Shown here piece by piece: positions 23,305 through 31,033 of a DNA stretch of 45,360 nucleotides; positions within the stretch are counted from its first letter, which is position 1; every line of letters starts with the position of its first letter. Below the pieces are notes generated by a model. It saw only the letters and a program-made list of their open reading frames with translations. It made no database searches and had not been told where the DNA came from. Both the position numbers and the translations under genes were made by a program. This DNA comes from Hyphomicrobiales bacterium (GTDB lineage Bacteria; Pseudomonadota; Alphaproteobacteria; Rhizobiales; Rhizobiaceae): assembly GCA_900470965.1 (NCBI GenBank), contig UCCS01000100.1:1-45360 (forward strand), read 5' to 3'.

Positions 23305-24744
23305 ATGAGCCACGACTCCGTGAACGCGATTGCCGCCCGGATCGAAGAGATGAAACCCGACTTTGCCCGGCTGAGCGACAGGATATGGGATTTCGCCGAG
23401 TTGAAGTTCGAGGAGCAGCGCTCTTCGGCGGTTCTGGCCGACGTTCTGGAGGCAAACGGCTTCTCGGTGTGCCGCGGCGTTGCCGAGATGGAAACGGCAT
23501 TCATCGGCGAGATCGGCTCAGGCAAGCCGGTGGTTGCCTTTCTCGGCGAGTTCGATGCGCTGGCCGGCATGAGCCAAGTCGCGGGCCTCGCAAAGGCTCA
23601 GCCGCTTGACGTCGATGGCACGGGCCATGGTTGCGGCCATAATCTTCTCGGCGTCGGATCGCTGATGGCGGCAATCGCATTGGCGCAGCACCTGAAGGAA
23701 AACGGTCTGTCCGGCACCGTGCGTTATTATGGTTGCCCCGGAGAAGAGGGTGGTTCCGGCAAGACCTTCATGGTGCGCGCCGGCCTTTTCGATGATGTCG
23801 ATACCGCGCTCACCTGGCATCCGGCCCCCTTCAACGGCGTCCGCTCTACGAACAATCTCGCGGTCATCGAATACTATTACCGTTTCAAGGGTATGGCGGC
23901 GCATGCGTCGAATGCTGCTCATCTCGGCCGTTCGGCGCTGGATGCCGTCGAACTGATGAATGTCGGGGTCAATTTCCTGCGTGAGCACATGCCGCAGGAT
24001 TGTCGGGTCCATTATGCGATCACCGATGCGGGCGGCAAGGCTGCGAATGTGGTTCAGGCAAAGGCGGAAGTGCTTTACTTGATCCGGGCACCGGAAATGC
24101 CGCAGGCATTGGATCTCGTCGAACGTGTCCACAAGGTGGCACGCGGTGCCGCGATGATGACCGAGACCGAGGTCGAGATCGTCTTCGATACGGCAGCGAC
24201 CAATCTCCTGCCCAATATCGCCCTTGAGACGGCCATGCATGAAAACATGGTTTTGCTTGGCCCGATCCGTTTCGACGAGGCCGATATCGCTTTTGCCCGG
24301 TCGATCCAGGACACGTTTACCGACGAGGCGATCAAGAGCAGCATCCGGCTTTACCAGATCAAGGGCGATGCCTTTTCCCACGCAAGGGTCGATGGCTCCA
24401 CCCCGCTGCATCTCGGCCTCAGGGATTTCGAAAGGCAGTCGCATTTTCGCGCAGGTTCGACCGATGTCGGCGATGTCAGCTGGGTTGTGCCGACGGCGCA
24501 ATGTTGGACGCCGGCCTGGGCGATCGGCACCAATCCGCATACATGGCAGGTTGTTGCACAAGGCAAGAGCCCGGCGGCTCACAAGGCGATGGCACACGCC
24601 GCCAAGACGCTGGCCGCGACGGGGCTATCTCTGATTGAATCACCTGAGCTACTGGCTGCGGCGAAACACGAATGGGCCGAGAAAGCCGCGGGAAGGGCAT
24701 ATGTCTGCCCAATTCCACATCACATCAAACCGGCAAAGCCGTGA
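23305..24744 (+). CDS. M20-family amidohydrolase, AbgB-like
   Basis: A 479-aa zinc-dependent amidohydrolase of peptidase family M20, close to the AbgB (p-aminobenzoyl-glutamate hydrolase subunit B) branch. Metal and catalytic elements: Phe-Leu-Gly-Glu-Phe-Asp-Ala-Leu near residue 73, GHGCGHN (about 108-114), the Glu-Glu pair in Cys-Pro-Gly-Glu-Glu-Gly-Gly (about 146-152), and the dimerisation-domain Ala-Ala-His-Ala-Ser segment near residue 195. A late Thr-Asp-Val-Gly-Asp-Val-Ser-Trp motif is typical of AbgB. ATG 23305 follows GAGGAAATGCC. The terminator upstream suggests its own or read-through transcription. No AbgA partner gene is present. It probably cleaves an N-acyl or aminobenzoyl-type amino acid imported by the neighbouring transporter; the substrate is inference. 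Confidence 0.88.
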   Translation: MSHDSVNAIAARIEEMKPDFARLSDRIWDFAELKFEEQRSSAVLADVLEANGFSVCRGVAEMETAFIGEIGSGKPVVAFLGEFDALAGMSQVAGLAKAQPLDVDGTGHGCGHNLLGVGSLMAAIALAQHLKENGLSGTVRYYGCPGEEGGSGKTFMVRAGLFDDVDTALTWHPAPFNGVRSTNNLAVIEYYYRFKGMAAHASNAAHLGRSALDAVELMNVGVNFLREHMPQDCRVHYAITDAGGKAANVVQAKAEVLYLIRAPEMPQALDLVERVHKVARGAAMMTETEVEIVFDTAATNLLPNIALETAMHENMVLLGPIRFDEADIAFARSIQDTFTDEAIKSSIRLYQIKGDAFSHARVDGSTPLHLGLRDFERQSHFRAGSTDVGDVSWVVPTAQCWTPAWAIGTNPHTWQVVAQGKSPAAHKAMAHAAKTLAATGLSLIESPELLAAAKHEWAEKAAGRAYVCPIPHHIKPAKP

Positions 24745-24745
24745 G

Positions 24746-24961
24746 TCATAATTGGTCCAAGATACATTTGACGTTGGCTCTATGATCGGCTTTCAAAGCA
24801 CATGTGCTAACTAATGACACAGTACCCTGGGTGGAGGTTGAAAACACCAGAAATTCAATGATTTCCTTTTCTTGTCTCGAGATTTCAGGGTCACATCCGT
24901 TCAAGGCGACCGTGTAGCATAGAGGTTCTGCCCCGCCATTTGCGGCAGCGATCAAAAACAT
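24746..24961 (-). CDS. Small hypothetical ORF (71 aa)
   Basis: ATG 24961 follows AGGAACGA at good spacing, and codon use is more AT-rich than that of its neighbours. The product has no recognised family. Its second half begins Ile-Ser-Arg-Gln-Glu-Lys-Glu-Ile-Ile-Glu-Phe-Leu and ends Asn-Val-Lys-Cys-Ile-Leu-Asp-Gln-Leu, which loosely resembles the start and end of a LuxR-type HTH, but the middle does not fit. It converges on the M20 gene with only 1 bp between them. It could be a foreign small gene, a decayed regulator fragment or a chance frame. Confidence 0.35.
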   Translation of the reverse strand: MFLIAAANGGAEPLCYTVALNGCDPEISRQEKEIIEFLVFSTSTQGTVSLVSTCALKADHRANVKCILDQL

Positions 24962-25004
24962 TCGTTCCTAGCGGGAGCATGTCAATGCGCTCTACCCAAC
25001 CGGC

Positions 25005-25429
25005 TTGCCACGTGCCGCAAGCTTGAGCGCTATCAGAAAAACAAGCGCCACAGACAGCATGAATATCACCCCCGACAAGGGTTCAGGTGAAGGGTGGAGT
25101 CTACCCGCTAGGGCCATCGAGTTGGGCGAGACGCCGGAGCAGGCGATAGAGCGTGAAGTACTTGAAGAAACCGGCCTTACGGTTATCCGCTCGGAAGTTC
25201 TGGCGGTATTTGGCGGTAGAGAGTTTCGATACACCTATCCGAACGGAGATCAGGTCAAATGTCTGGTTGTTTTATTCAGATGCCTGATGCGCGGAGAAGC
25301 AGGCGGATATACGGATACCGAGACGATCCGCTTGAAATATACATCTTTCGATGAAATGCCGAAACTTGCTCTCCTTACCCAATGCAGCTTCTGTTCCCGA
25401 ACATCGGTCAACCCAGTTTGCCTCAGTAG
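25005..25429 (+). pseudogene. Decayed Nudix hydrolase gene (truncated and frameshifted)
   Basis: The frame contains most of a Nudix box: Ala-Ile-Glu-Leu-Gly-Glu-Thr-Pro-Glu-Gln-Ala-Ile-Glu and then REVLEETGL, including the REVxEE metal-binding core. Three faults are visible. The glycine that opens the box is replaced by Arg (Leu-Pro-Ala-Arg-Ala where Leu-Pro-x-Gly-x is expected). The first beta-strands that normally precede it are missing or unrecognisable, and no good ATG is present. Near 25371-25376 the frame runs Lys-Leu-Ala-Leu-Leu-Thr-Gln, while a 1-bp shift restores Leu-Ala-Leu-Pro-Tyr-Pro and runs to a stop at 25427-25429, a natural family ending. The remains therefore mark a former Nudix gene, consistent with an accessory, decaying patch. 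Confidence 0.65.
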
Positions 25430-25737
25430 TCCGCTTCGGGCCGCCTGCTCATTGGCTTCCGCCCCTTTGCTCGAACATCCAACCGCAGTTTCATCATCGA
25501 GGTTCAGGACATGAGCGTGAACATCGAGATGGATGCAACGAACCGGCTATCGCAGCTTCCTAAGATTGAGGGCGAGCTTGCTACTGGGAGTGATGCCGGA
25601 CCCGTTCGCCATGGAAGCCATCGACGCTCATGTCGGGAGAGCTGAAATGGCGGCTTAAGGCCATCGAACCGCGATGCCGCAAGAAATACCCATTGTGTAT
25701 CCGTTTGTGCTATATTGACCTTGAAGGAAAAAATGCC
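25430..25737. other. Intergenic stretch before the toxin-antitoxin pair
   Basis: About 300 bp with no supported gene. A plus-strand frame from ATG 25511 encodes about 44 residues (starting Met-Ser-Val-Asn-Ile-Glu-Met-Asp-Ala-Thr) with no recognised family. TATATT at 25711-25716 lies a suitable distance upstream of the antitoxin start for a -10 box, but no well-spaced -35 box was found. Confidence 0.3.
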
Positions 25738-26022
25738 ATGACCAGCAAAAACGCAACCGGCAGCCATAAACGCCCCGTCAATTTGAAGGTTCGTGAGGAC
25801 GTCCGCGTCCTGATCGACCGTGCCGCCAAGGCCCACGGGAAAACCCGCTCGGATTTCATGATCGATGCCGCGCGCCGCGCCGCCGAAGACGCGCTTCTCG
25901 ACCAGACATTGGTGCAGGTCGATCCCGACAGCTATAAACACTATCTGGCCGTGCTTGACCAGCCGCCGGGTGGCGAAGGCTTCGAACGGCTGATGAACGC
26001 ACCCAAACCCTGGCAGCCGTAA
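25738..26022 (+). CDS. tacA: TacA-type antitoxin (DUF1778)
   Basis: A 94-aa antitoxin of the DUF1778 family. The N-terminal ribbon-helix-helix reads KRPVNLKVREDVRVLIDRAA, followed by KTRSDFMIDAARRAAEDALL, the family hallmark, and a C-terminal tail with Tyr-Lys-His-Tyr-Leu-Ala-Val-Leu-Asp-Gln-Pro-Pro that wraps the toxin in known TacAT complexes. ATG 25738 follows AAGGAAAAA; the frame upstream shows no similarity. Its stop overlaps the toxin start (TAATG), so the pair is translationally coupled. The protein would neutralise TacT and repress its own promoter. The pair sits between a broken Nudix gene and an unidentified ORF, suggesting horizontal acquisition. Confidence 0.92.
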   Translation: MTSKNATGSHKRPVNLKVREDVRVLIDRAAKAHGKTRSDFMIDAARRAAEDALLDQTLVQVDPDSYKHYLAVLDQPPGGEGFERLMNAPKPWQP

Positions 26023-26498
26023 TGTTGTCAGCACCGGTGCTTCTCGGCGAAGCGCACGATCTCCAGCTCTTTGACAGCGGGCACGACAGCCTCGATGAAT
26101 GGCTGCGCCGCCGGGCGCGGGCCAATCAGGTCAGCGGCGCCTCGCGAACGTATGTGGTGTGCGAAGGCGAGCGCGTTGTAGGTTATTATTGCCTGTCGTC
26201 GGGAGCGCTCGCGGTCGCAGATGCGCCGGGAACAATCCGGCGCAACATGCCCGATCCCGTTCCCATGGCGGTGCTTGGCCGTCTGGCCATTGACCGCAAC
26301 TGGCAGGGAAAAGGTATCGGATCCGCACTGTTGCAGGACGCCGTGCTGCGCACCGGACAGGCAGCGCATATCATGGGTATTCGCGGTCTCCTCGTTCACG
26401 CAATCTCCAACGAAGCCAAGGCCTTCTATGAGCATTATGGGTTTATGGCCTCGCCGGCGAACCCCATGACCTTGGTATTGTCGTTGAAAGCTCGATAA
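26022..26498 (+). CDS. tacT: TacT-type GNAT toxin
   Basis: A 158-aa GNAT-fold toxin. Family members acetylate the amino acid on charged tRNAs and stop translation. The N-terminus has Phe-Asp-Ser-Gly-His-Asp-Ser-Leu-Asp-Glu-Trp-Leu, typical of TacT/AtaT-like toxins. The acetyl-CoA loop is Asn-Trp-Gln-Gly-Lys-Gly-Ile-Gly-Ser-Ala-Leu-Leu near residue 92, preceded by Val-Leu-Gly-Arg-Leu-Ala-Ile-Asp. The catalytic-type tyrosine is in AlaPheTyrGluHisTyrGlyPhe near residue 138. No defect is seen, so the toxin is probably active and held by TacA encoded just upstream (1-bp overlap). Size is normal for the family. Confidence 0.92.
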   Translation: MLSAPVLLGEAHDLQLFDSGHDSLDEWLRRRARANQVSGASRTYVVCEGERVVGYYCLSSGALAVADAPGTIRRNMPDPVPMAVLGRLAIDRNWQGKGIGSALLQDAVLRTGQAAHIMGIRGLLVHAISNEAKAFYEHYGFMASPANPMTLVLSLKAR

Positions 26499-26545
26499 GG
26501 CCTGAGTCATGGCGGGTTTATCGACGTTGGAGACTTCGGCTCCTT

Positions 26546-26821
26546 TCACCCATCAAGCGGAAATGGCTCGATAGCCACCCCTCGGCCGGTCTCCACGCCA
26601 TCGTCGACGCTACCGTGCTGAGGTCTCTCGGCCACCCCACGGGGCAGTTCGGCAAGAACCATCTTGGCGATCTCAACGAGTTTCTGCCAACGGTTCATGA
26701 ACGTTGCTTTTTCTCCTGCCCTTCCGATCTGCTTGGCGGTACTGTCCGCCCGAACAAGAGACAGATCAGTGAATTTGGCGTTCTGCGGTTCGATGAGATC
26801 GACGATCATGAGATCATCCAC
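26546..26821 (-). CDS. Hypothetical ORF, possibly a gene fragment
   Basis: A 91-residue minus-strand frame with a helical, amphipathic segment (Asn-Arg-Trp-Gln-Lys-Leu-Val-Glu-Ile-Ala-Lys-Met-Val-Leu-Ala-Glu-Leu). No family is recognised. The plus strand over the same bases is also open in two frames, so coding strand and even reality are uncertain. It lies between the toxin gene and the end of the SolA-like gene, in a stretch with broken genes, so a leftover of a mobile element is possible. Confidence 0.25.
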   Translation of the reverse strand: MDDLMIVDLIEPQNAKFTDLSLVRADSTAKQIGRAGEKATFMNRWQKLVEIAKMVLAELPRGVAERPQHGSVDDGVETGRGVAIEPFPLDG

Positions 26822-26884
26822 GAGTTCTTCCCGTATAGGCGACTTACTCAGCCGCCGATGCCCTCCGGGCTGCCGCCCGCGGTT

Positions 26885-28015
26885 CTAGACCTTGGTAAAG
26901 GAAAAGGCATTGATCGGCAGGGCGGTCTGCCCATCAATGGCAAGATCCGCCAGGATTTCGCCGACGACGCTCGTGAACTTGAAGCCGTGGCCGGAGCAGG
27001 GCGAAGCGACGACAATGTTCTTTTCGCCTGGCACATGGTCGAGAAGAAAGTCCTCGCTCGGCAGCATTGTATAGCGGCAGGTCGTTTCCTTCATGCGAGG
27101 ACCGGCAGCAGCCGGAACACGCTTCCTGATGAAGCTGTCAAGCAAATCCCGGTCGGCATCGTTGACGGGCGGGTTTGGCTTGTTAGGATCGATCGGCTCG
27201 CGGAAATGTGCGTGCTTGCCGACCTTCACCCCGTCGACGCCGATGGCGGGAAAACCGAAATAGGTGCCTTGCGCACCTTCGTCCCGCAGGAAACAGGGCA
27301 TGCGCTGCGGCTGCGTGGCGACATCATCCTGCGGCTGATACCAGGCAACCACCTGACGGATTGGCACCGCCGCCTGCTTCAGCTGGGGTATCAGTTCGGC
27401 AATCCACGATCCGGTCGCCACGACGATTTTCCCTGCCCGATACCGCCCGGTTTCAGAGATGATCGTCACACCGGCATCATCGGGCTCGATTGCGGTCACT
27501 TTCTCGCCGAAGTGGAGGATGGCGCCGTCTTCGACAGCGAGCCTCAGGTAGCCCAGCACAGCCGTCTCGGGACGAAGATAACCGCCCTGCGGGTCAAACA
27601 GCGCCAACTCATGATCGTCGAGCTGGAAGGCCGGAAAGCGGCGCGCCATCTCTTCCTTGTCCAGCGCCTCGTAGGCCAGTCCGTGGAGTTCGGAGGACGC
27701 GCGTGTACCGGCAACGATCTTGCCGTCCGGTGCGCCGATCTGCAACACGCCGGTTATCGTCAGGATCTCAGTGCGCAGGCGTGCCTCCAGCGACCGCCAG
27801 TTCTGATAGGCGCGCTTGAGCAGCGGAACATAGGACGGGTCCTCGAAATAGCCAAGCCGGATCAGGCGGCTGTCGCCATGCGAGGAACCCAGCGCATGGG
27901 CCGGAAAATAGGCATCGAAGCCGATCGCCCTGACGCCGCGGGCTGCCAGAAAGGCGAGTGCAGCGCTCCCCATGGCACCGAGGCCGATAACGGCGACGTC
28001 GAAGCTGGCGGTCAT
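26885..28015 (-). CDS. SolA-like N-methyl amino acid oxidase (monomeric sarcosine oxidase family)
   Basis: A 376-aa FAD enzyme of the MSOX/MTOX family, which oxidatively demethylates N-methyl amino acids (sarcosine, N-methyltryptophan) to the free amino acid, formaldehyde and hydrogen peroxide. The N-terminus has the dinucleotide-binding GLGAMGSA (11-18) followed by GSSHGDSRLIR (43-53), a family signature. Cys313, in Glu-Thr-Thr-Cys-Arg-Tyr-Thr, matches the cysteine that binds FAD covalently in this family, and SPCSGHGFKF lies near residues 338-347. It is the last gene of a minus-strand operon that starts with an amino-acid ABC importer and includes the lyase-like gene 9 bp upstream. It may release a free amino acid, perhaps histidine, from an imported N-methyl form; that link is inference. 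Confidence 0.85.
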   Translation of the reverse strand: MTASFDVAVIGLGAMGSAALAFLAARGVRAIGFDAYFPAHALGSSHGDSRLIRLGYFEDPSYVPLLKRAYQNWRSLEARLRTEILTITGVLQIGAPDGKIVAGTRASSELHGLAYEALDKEEMARRFPAFQLDDHELALFDPQGGYLRPETAVLGYLRLAVEDGAILHFGEKVTAIEPDDAGVTIISETGRYRAGKIVVATGSWIAELIPQLKQAAVPIRQVVAWYQPQDDVATQPQRMPCFLRDEGAQGTYFGFPAIGVDGVKVGKHAHFREPIDPNKPNPPVNDADRDLLDSFIRKRVPAAAGPRMKETTCRYTMLPSEDFLLDHVPGEKNIVVASPCSGHGFKFTSVVGEILADLAIDGQTALPINAFSFTKV

Positions 28016-28024
28016 GAAGTCTCC

Positions 28025-29518
28025 TCAGGGAATTGCTGGTGCTGCGGCCTTACGGATCAGTCCGCGTAAGGCTTCGATGTCGCGCGAAAGCGGCCGGTCG
28101 TCGGCATAGGCAGGCACGATCGTGCGAACGGCTTTGTAGATAGCATCCGTACCCGTCGCCCTCGACGCGGTACCGACGAGGAATTCGTGGGCCTGCGCAG
28201 CCGCCATCAATTCGATTGCCAGGATGTATTCGGCATTATCGATCAGCGCGAGAAGCTTGTTGGCGGCGGCCGTCGGGTGCGCCAGAAAATCCTCCTGCAG
28301 GCCGGATGTGATACCGCCATCGGTGGAGGCCGGTGCGGCAAGTCGCCGGTTCTCGTTGGCAAGGGCTGCTGCCGTATATTGCGCGATCATGAGGCCGGAA
28401 TTGCTGCCGGCATCGCTTGCCAGGAATGGCGGCAGGCCGCTCACGAGCGGATTGACGAGGCGGTCCATGCGCCGTTCGCTCATGGCGGAAATCTGAGCGA
28501 GGGCCGTCGCAAGACTATCGGCAGCCTGCGCAAGGGAAGGGGCTACGGCATGTGCTTCGGAGGATATGATCGGCTCCTCGGGCGTGCCTGACACGGCGGG
28601 ATTGTCGGTGACCGAGGCAAGCTCCTGATCGACGACGAAGGCCGAAATATCAAAGACATCGCGCGCGGCGCCATGGGCATGCGGGATTGAACGCAGGCTG
28701 AGCGCGTCCTGCGTCCGTTTGCCTGTCGCAGCTGATATCAGCCCGCTGCCGGCAAGCGTGGCGCGCAGCGAGGCGCCGACGCTGGCGATGCCCTTGGAGG
28801 GACGCAGTGCCAGAACAGCCGCATCGAAGGCCGCCATCTGGCAGCCGGCCGCTTCAAGCGTGAGTGCCGCGATCGCATCGGCCCAGTCTAGAAGCCGCTC
28901 GGCGCGGGCCAGGGCAACACTTGCGAGCCCGGTCGCGCAGGCTGTGCCGTTGACGAGGCTGAGACCCTCCTTGGCACCGAGCACCAAGGGTTCGAGGCCG
29001 ATGGCGGCAAGCGCGTCGCGGCCGCTCATATGGCCGCCCTTAACGCGGGCGCTGCCTTCGCCGATCAGCACCAGCGCATTATGGGCGTTATGGGTGAGGT
29101 AGCCCGCCGAACCCTTGGAGGGAACGTCGGGAATACAGCCCCTTTCGAGAAAAATGGCGAGATAGCGGACGATCTCGGGACGCACTCCGGAATGTCCGTG
29201 GGCAAAATTGGCGATCTGCGCGGCGATGATGGCGCGCACCTCGCGCGGTGCCAGCAATTCGCCGACGCCAACCGCATGGCTGAGAATGATGTTGCGTGAC
29301 AGTCTGCTCTGCGAGGCCCTGTCGACGACGGTATCAGAAAGCGCACCAACACCGGTATTGATGCCATAGGCCCGCACGCCGGTCTCGACGATCCGCTCGA
29401 CGATGCGGCTTGCATGCGTGACACGATCCCAAGCCGCTTGCGATAGGCCAAGCGCTTCCCCCTCGGCCACGCGCGCGATATCGCGCCAGCCGGCAACCCT
29501 GTCGATGGTGATGGTCAT
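28025..29518 (-). CDS. Histidine ammonia-lyase paralogue lacking the MIO-forming Ala-Ser-Gly
   Basis: A 497-aa protein of the aromatic amino acid lyase family, nearly the length of HutH. Kept features: AYGINTG (50-56), ILSHAVGVGE (78-87), Val-Asn-Gly-Thr (189-192) in the loop that holds the conserved Asn, Ser-Leu-Arg (274-276) and Gln-Glu-Asp (408-410). Lost features: where HutH (36797-38332) has GSVGASGDLAPLAH, this protein has GSAGYLTHNAHNAL, so the Ala-Ser-Gly that cyclises to the MIO cofactor is replaced by Tyr140-Leu141-Thr142. The catalytic tyrosine of the Gln-Asp-Pro-Tyr motif is Leu273 (Gln-Asp-Ala-Leu). Classical deamination is thus unlikely. It overlaps the ATPase gene by a few bases and precedes the SolA-like gene, so it belongs to the import operon. 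It may be a non-MIO enzyme or a binding or regulatory pseudoenzyme. Confidence 0.88.
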   Translation of the reverse strand: MTITIDRVAGWRDIARVAEGEALGLSQAAWDRVTHASRIVERIVETGVRAYGINTGVGALSDTVVDRASQSRLSRNIILSHAVGVGELLAPREVRAIIAAQIANFAHGHSGVRPEIVRYLAIFLERGCIPDVPSKGSAGYLTHNAHNALVLIGEGSARVKGGHMSGRDALAAIGLEPLVLGAKEGLSLVNGTACATGLASVALARAERLLDWADAIAALTLEAAGCQMAAFDAAVLALRPSKGIASVGASLRATLAGSGLISAATGKRTQDALSLRSIPHAHGAARDVFDISAFVVDQELASVTDNPAVSGTPEEPIISSEAHAVAPSLAQAADSLATALAQISAMSERRMDRLVNPLVSGLPPFLASDAGSNSGLMIAQYTAAALANENRRLAAPASTDGGITSGLQEDFLAHPTAAANKLLALIDNAEYILAIELMAAAQAHEFLVGTASRATGTDAIYKAVRTIVPAYADDRPLSRDIEALRGLIRKAAAPAIP

Positions 29519-30291
29519 TGGCCGCTTCCGAAATGGCCGATGAACTGGCGGAAAGCCGGCGATGCGCCGCCGCCGAACATTTCGTTCGGCGTGCCGCTGC
29601 TTTCGACCAGCCCTTCGCGCATGAAGACGACGCGGTTCGACACATTGCGGGCAAAGCTCATTTCGTGGGTGACGACGAGCATGGTCATGCCCTCTTCGGC
29701 GAGCGCGCGCATGACGCGCAACACTTCGCCGACCAGTTCCGGATCGAGCGCGGAGGTCGGCTCATCGAAGAGCATGACCTTCGGCTTCATGGCGAGCGAA
29801 CGGGCAATGGCCGCGCGCTGCTGCTGGCCGCCTGAAAGATGCGCCGGGTAGGCGTGGCGCTTGTCGGCAATACCGACCTTTTCGAGCAGCGCTTCGGCTT
29901 CTGCGATGCATTCGGCCCGCGGCCGCTTCAAGACATGGACCGGCCCTTCGATGACATTCTGCAGGATGGTCATGTGGGACCACAGATTAAAGGACTGGAA
30001 GACCATGCCAAGTTCCGAGCGGATATGGTCGACCTGCTTCTGGCTCGCCGGTTTCGTCTTGCCGTTCTTGTGGATCATCTGGATGTGTTCGCCGTCGACC
30101 CAGATTTCGCCGTCGCTCGCCACTTCAAGAAGGTTGATACAGCGCAGGAAAGTAGATTTGCCGGAGCCCGACGCGCCGAGCAGCGAGATCACGTCGCCAT
30201 CTTCGGCATCGAGCGATATGCCGCGCAGCACTTCATGGGTGCCGAAGCTCTTTCTGATATTGCGGACCGAAAGTCGGGTTACGCCGGGCAT
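29515..30291 (-). CDS. Polar amino-acid ABC transporter ATP-binding protein (HisP-like)
   Basis: A 258-aa ATPase of the polar amino-acid transporter family. Motifs: Walker A GASGSGKST near residue 39, the Q-loop in Gly-Met-Val-Phe-Gln-Ser-Phe-Asn-Leu-Trp, signature LSGGQQQRAAIARSLAM near residue 158, and Walker B ending Leu-Phe-Asp-Glu-Pro-Thr-Ser-Ala-Leu-Asp-Pro-Glu. The insertion near residue 75 (Ile-Gln-Met-Ile-His-Lys-Asn-Gly-Lys) is like that of HisP-type ATPases. ATG 30291 is chosen because GGAGC lies upstream; a GTG five codons earlier is possible. The gene follows the HisM-like permease and its 3' end overlaps the start of the lyase-like gene, which ties that protein to the importer. 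Confidence 0.92.
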   Translation of the reverse strand: MPGVTRLSVRNIRKSFGTHEVLRGISLDAEDGDVISLLGASGSGKSTFLRCINLLEVASDGEIWVDGEHIQMIHKNGKTKPASQKQVDHIRSELGMVFQSFNLWSHMTILQNVIEGPVHVLKRPRAECIAEAEALLEKVGIADKRHAYPAHLSGGQQQRAAIARSLAMKPKVMLFDEPTSALDPELVGEVLRVMRALAEEGMTMLVVTHEMSFARNVSNRVVFMREGLVESSGTPNEMFGGGASPAFRQFIGHFGSGQ

Positions 30292-30318
30292 GGAAGCTCC
30301 AATCACGTTCAGTCGGGT

Positions 30319-31023
30319 TCAAGCCTTCAGCGCCGCCGGAATGGCGCGGCGATGTCGGGACAGCCAGTATTCCAGCAGGGACATGGCCTGCAGGATGATG
30401 AAGTTCAAAACGAGGTAGATGATGGCCGCACAGAGAAAGACTTCCATCGTGCGGTAGGTCTGCGAAATCAGCCGCTGTGCAACGCCCGTCACTTCCCAGA
30501 CCGTCACGAGGCTTGCGAGTGCGGTCGATTTCATCATCAGCACGATTTCGGTCGAATAGGCCGGCAGCGCATGCCGGAAGGCGATCGGCGCCAGGATGCG
30601 GCGCACCATCAGGAGGCCGGACATGCCGATCGCGCGCGCGGCCTCGATTTCCTTCGGCGAGACGGCGCGAATGCCGCCGCGGAAGATCTCGGCCGAGTAG
30701 CCGGCAGTGCAGAGTGCGAGCGAGAGAACCGCGCAGACCATCGGCTCGCGCAGGAAGGGCCAGAGGAAAGAATAGCGGATGACGCCGAACTGGCCGAGCC
30801 CGTAAAAGACCAGGAACATCTGGATCAGCAGCGGCGAGCCGCGGAAGACGAAGATGTAGCCCTTGGCGAAGCCGGAGAGGATCGGATTGCCGCTGACACG
30901 CATGGCGACGATGACGAGCGCCAGCAATCCGCCAAAGAAGATCGACAGGAAGAACAGGATCAGCGTCGTCGGCACCGCCTTCAAGAGCGTGACCATGGTG
31001 CTGAAGAGGAAGGCAATGTCCAT
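30319..31023 (-). CDS. Polar amino-acid ABC transporter permease (HisM-like)
   Basis: A 234-aa inner-membrane permease of the His/Glu/Gln/Arg/opine family. The first membrane segment follows Met-Asp-Ile-Ala-Phe-Leu-Phe, and FVFRGSPLLIQMFLVFYGLG (59-78) is the typical family segment. The ATPase-contact loop is Glu-Ile-Glu-Ala-Ala-Arg-Ala-Ile-Gly-Met-Ser near residue 127, followed by Pro-Ala-Tyr-Ser-Thr-Glu and Leu-Met-Met-Lys-Ser-Thr-Ala-Leu. It starts at ATG 31023, 10 bp after the HisQ-like gene. Together they form the membrane channel of the importer. Confidence 0.92.
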   Translation of the reverse strand: MDIAFLFSTMVTLLKAVPTTLILFFLSIFFGGLLALVIVAMRVSGNPILSGFAKGYIFVFRGSPLLIQMFLVFYGLGQFGVIRYSFLWPFLREPMVCAVLSLALCTAGYSAEIFRGGIRAVSPKEIEAARAIGMSGLLMVRRILAPIAFRHALPAYSTEIVLMMKSTALASLVTVWEVTGVAQRLISQTYRTMEVFLCAAIIYLVLNFIILQAMSLLEYWLSRHRRAIPAALKA

Positions 31024-31033
31024 CTGTTTCCCC

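Noticed and set aside
26615..28069. A 484-codon open frame on the plus strand
   Set aside because: It is antisense to the SolA-like oxidase, which has its FAD-binding and covalent-flavin motifs on the other strand.
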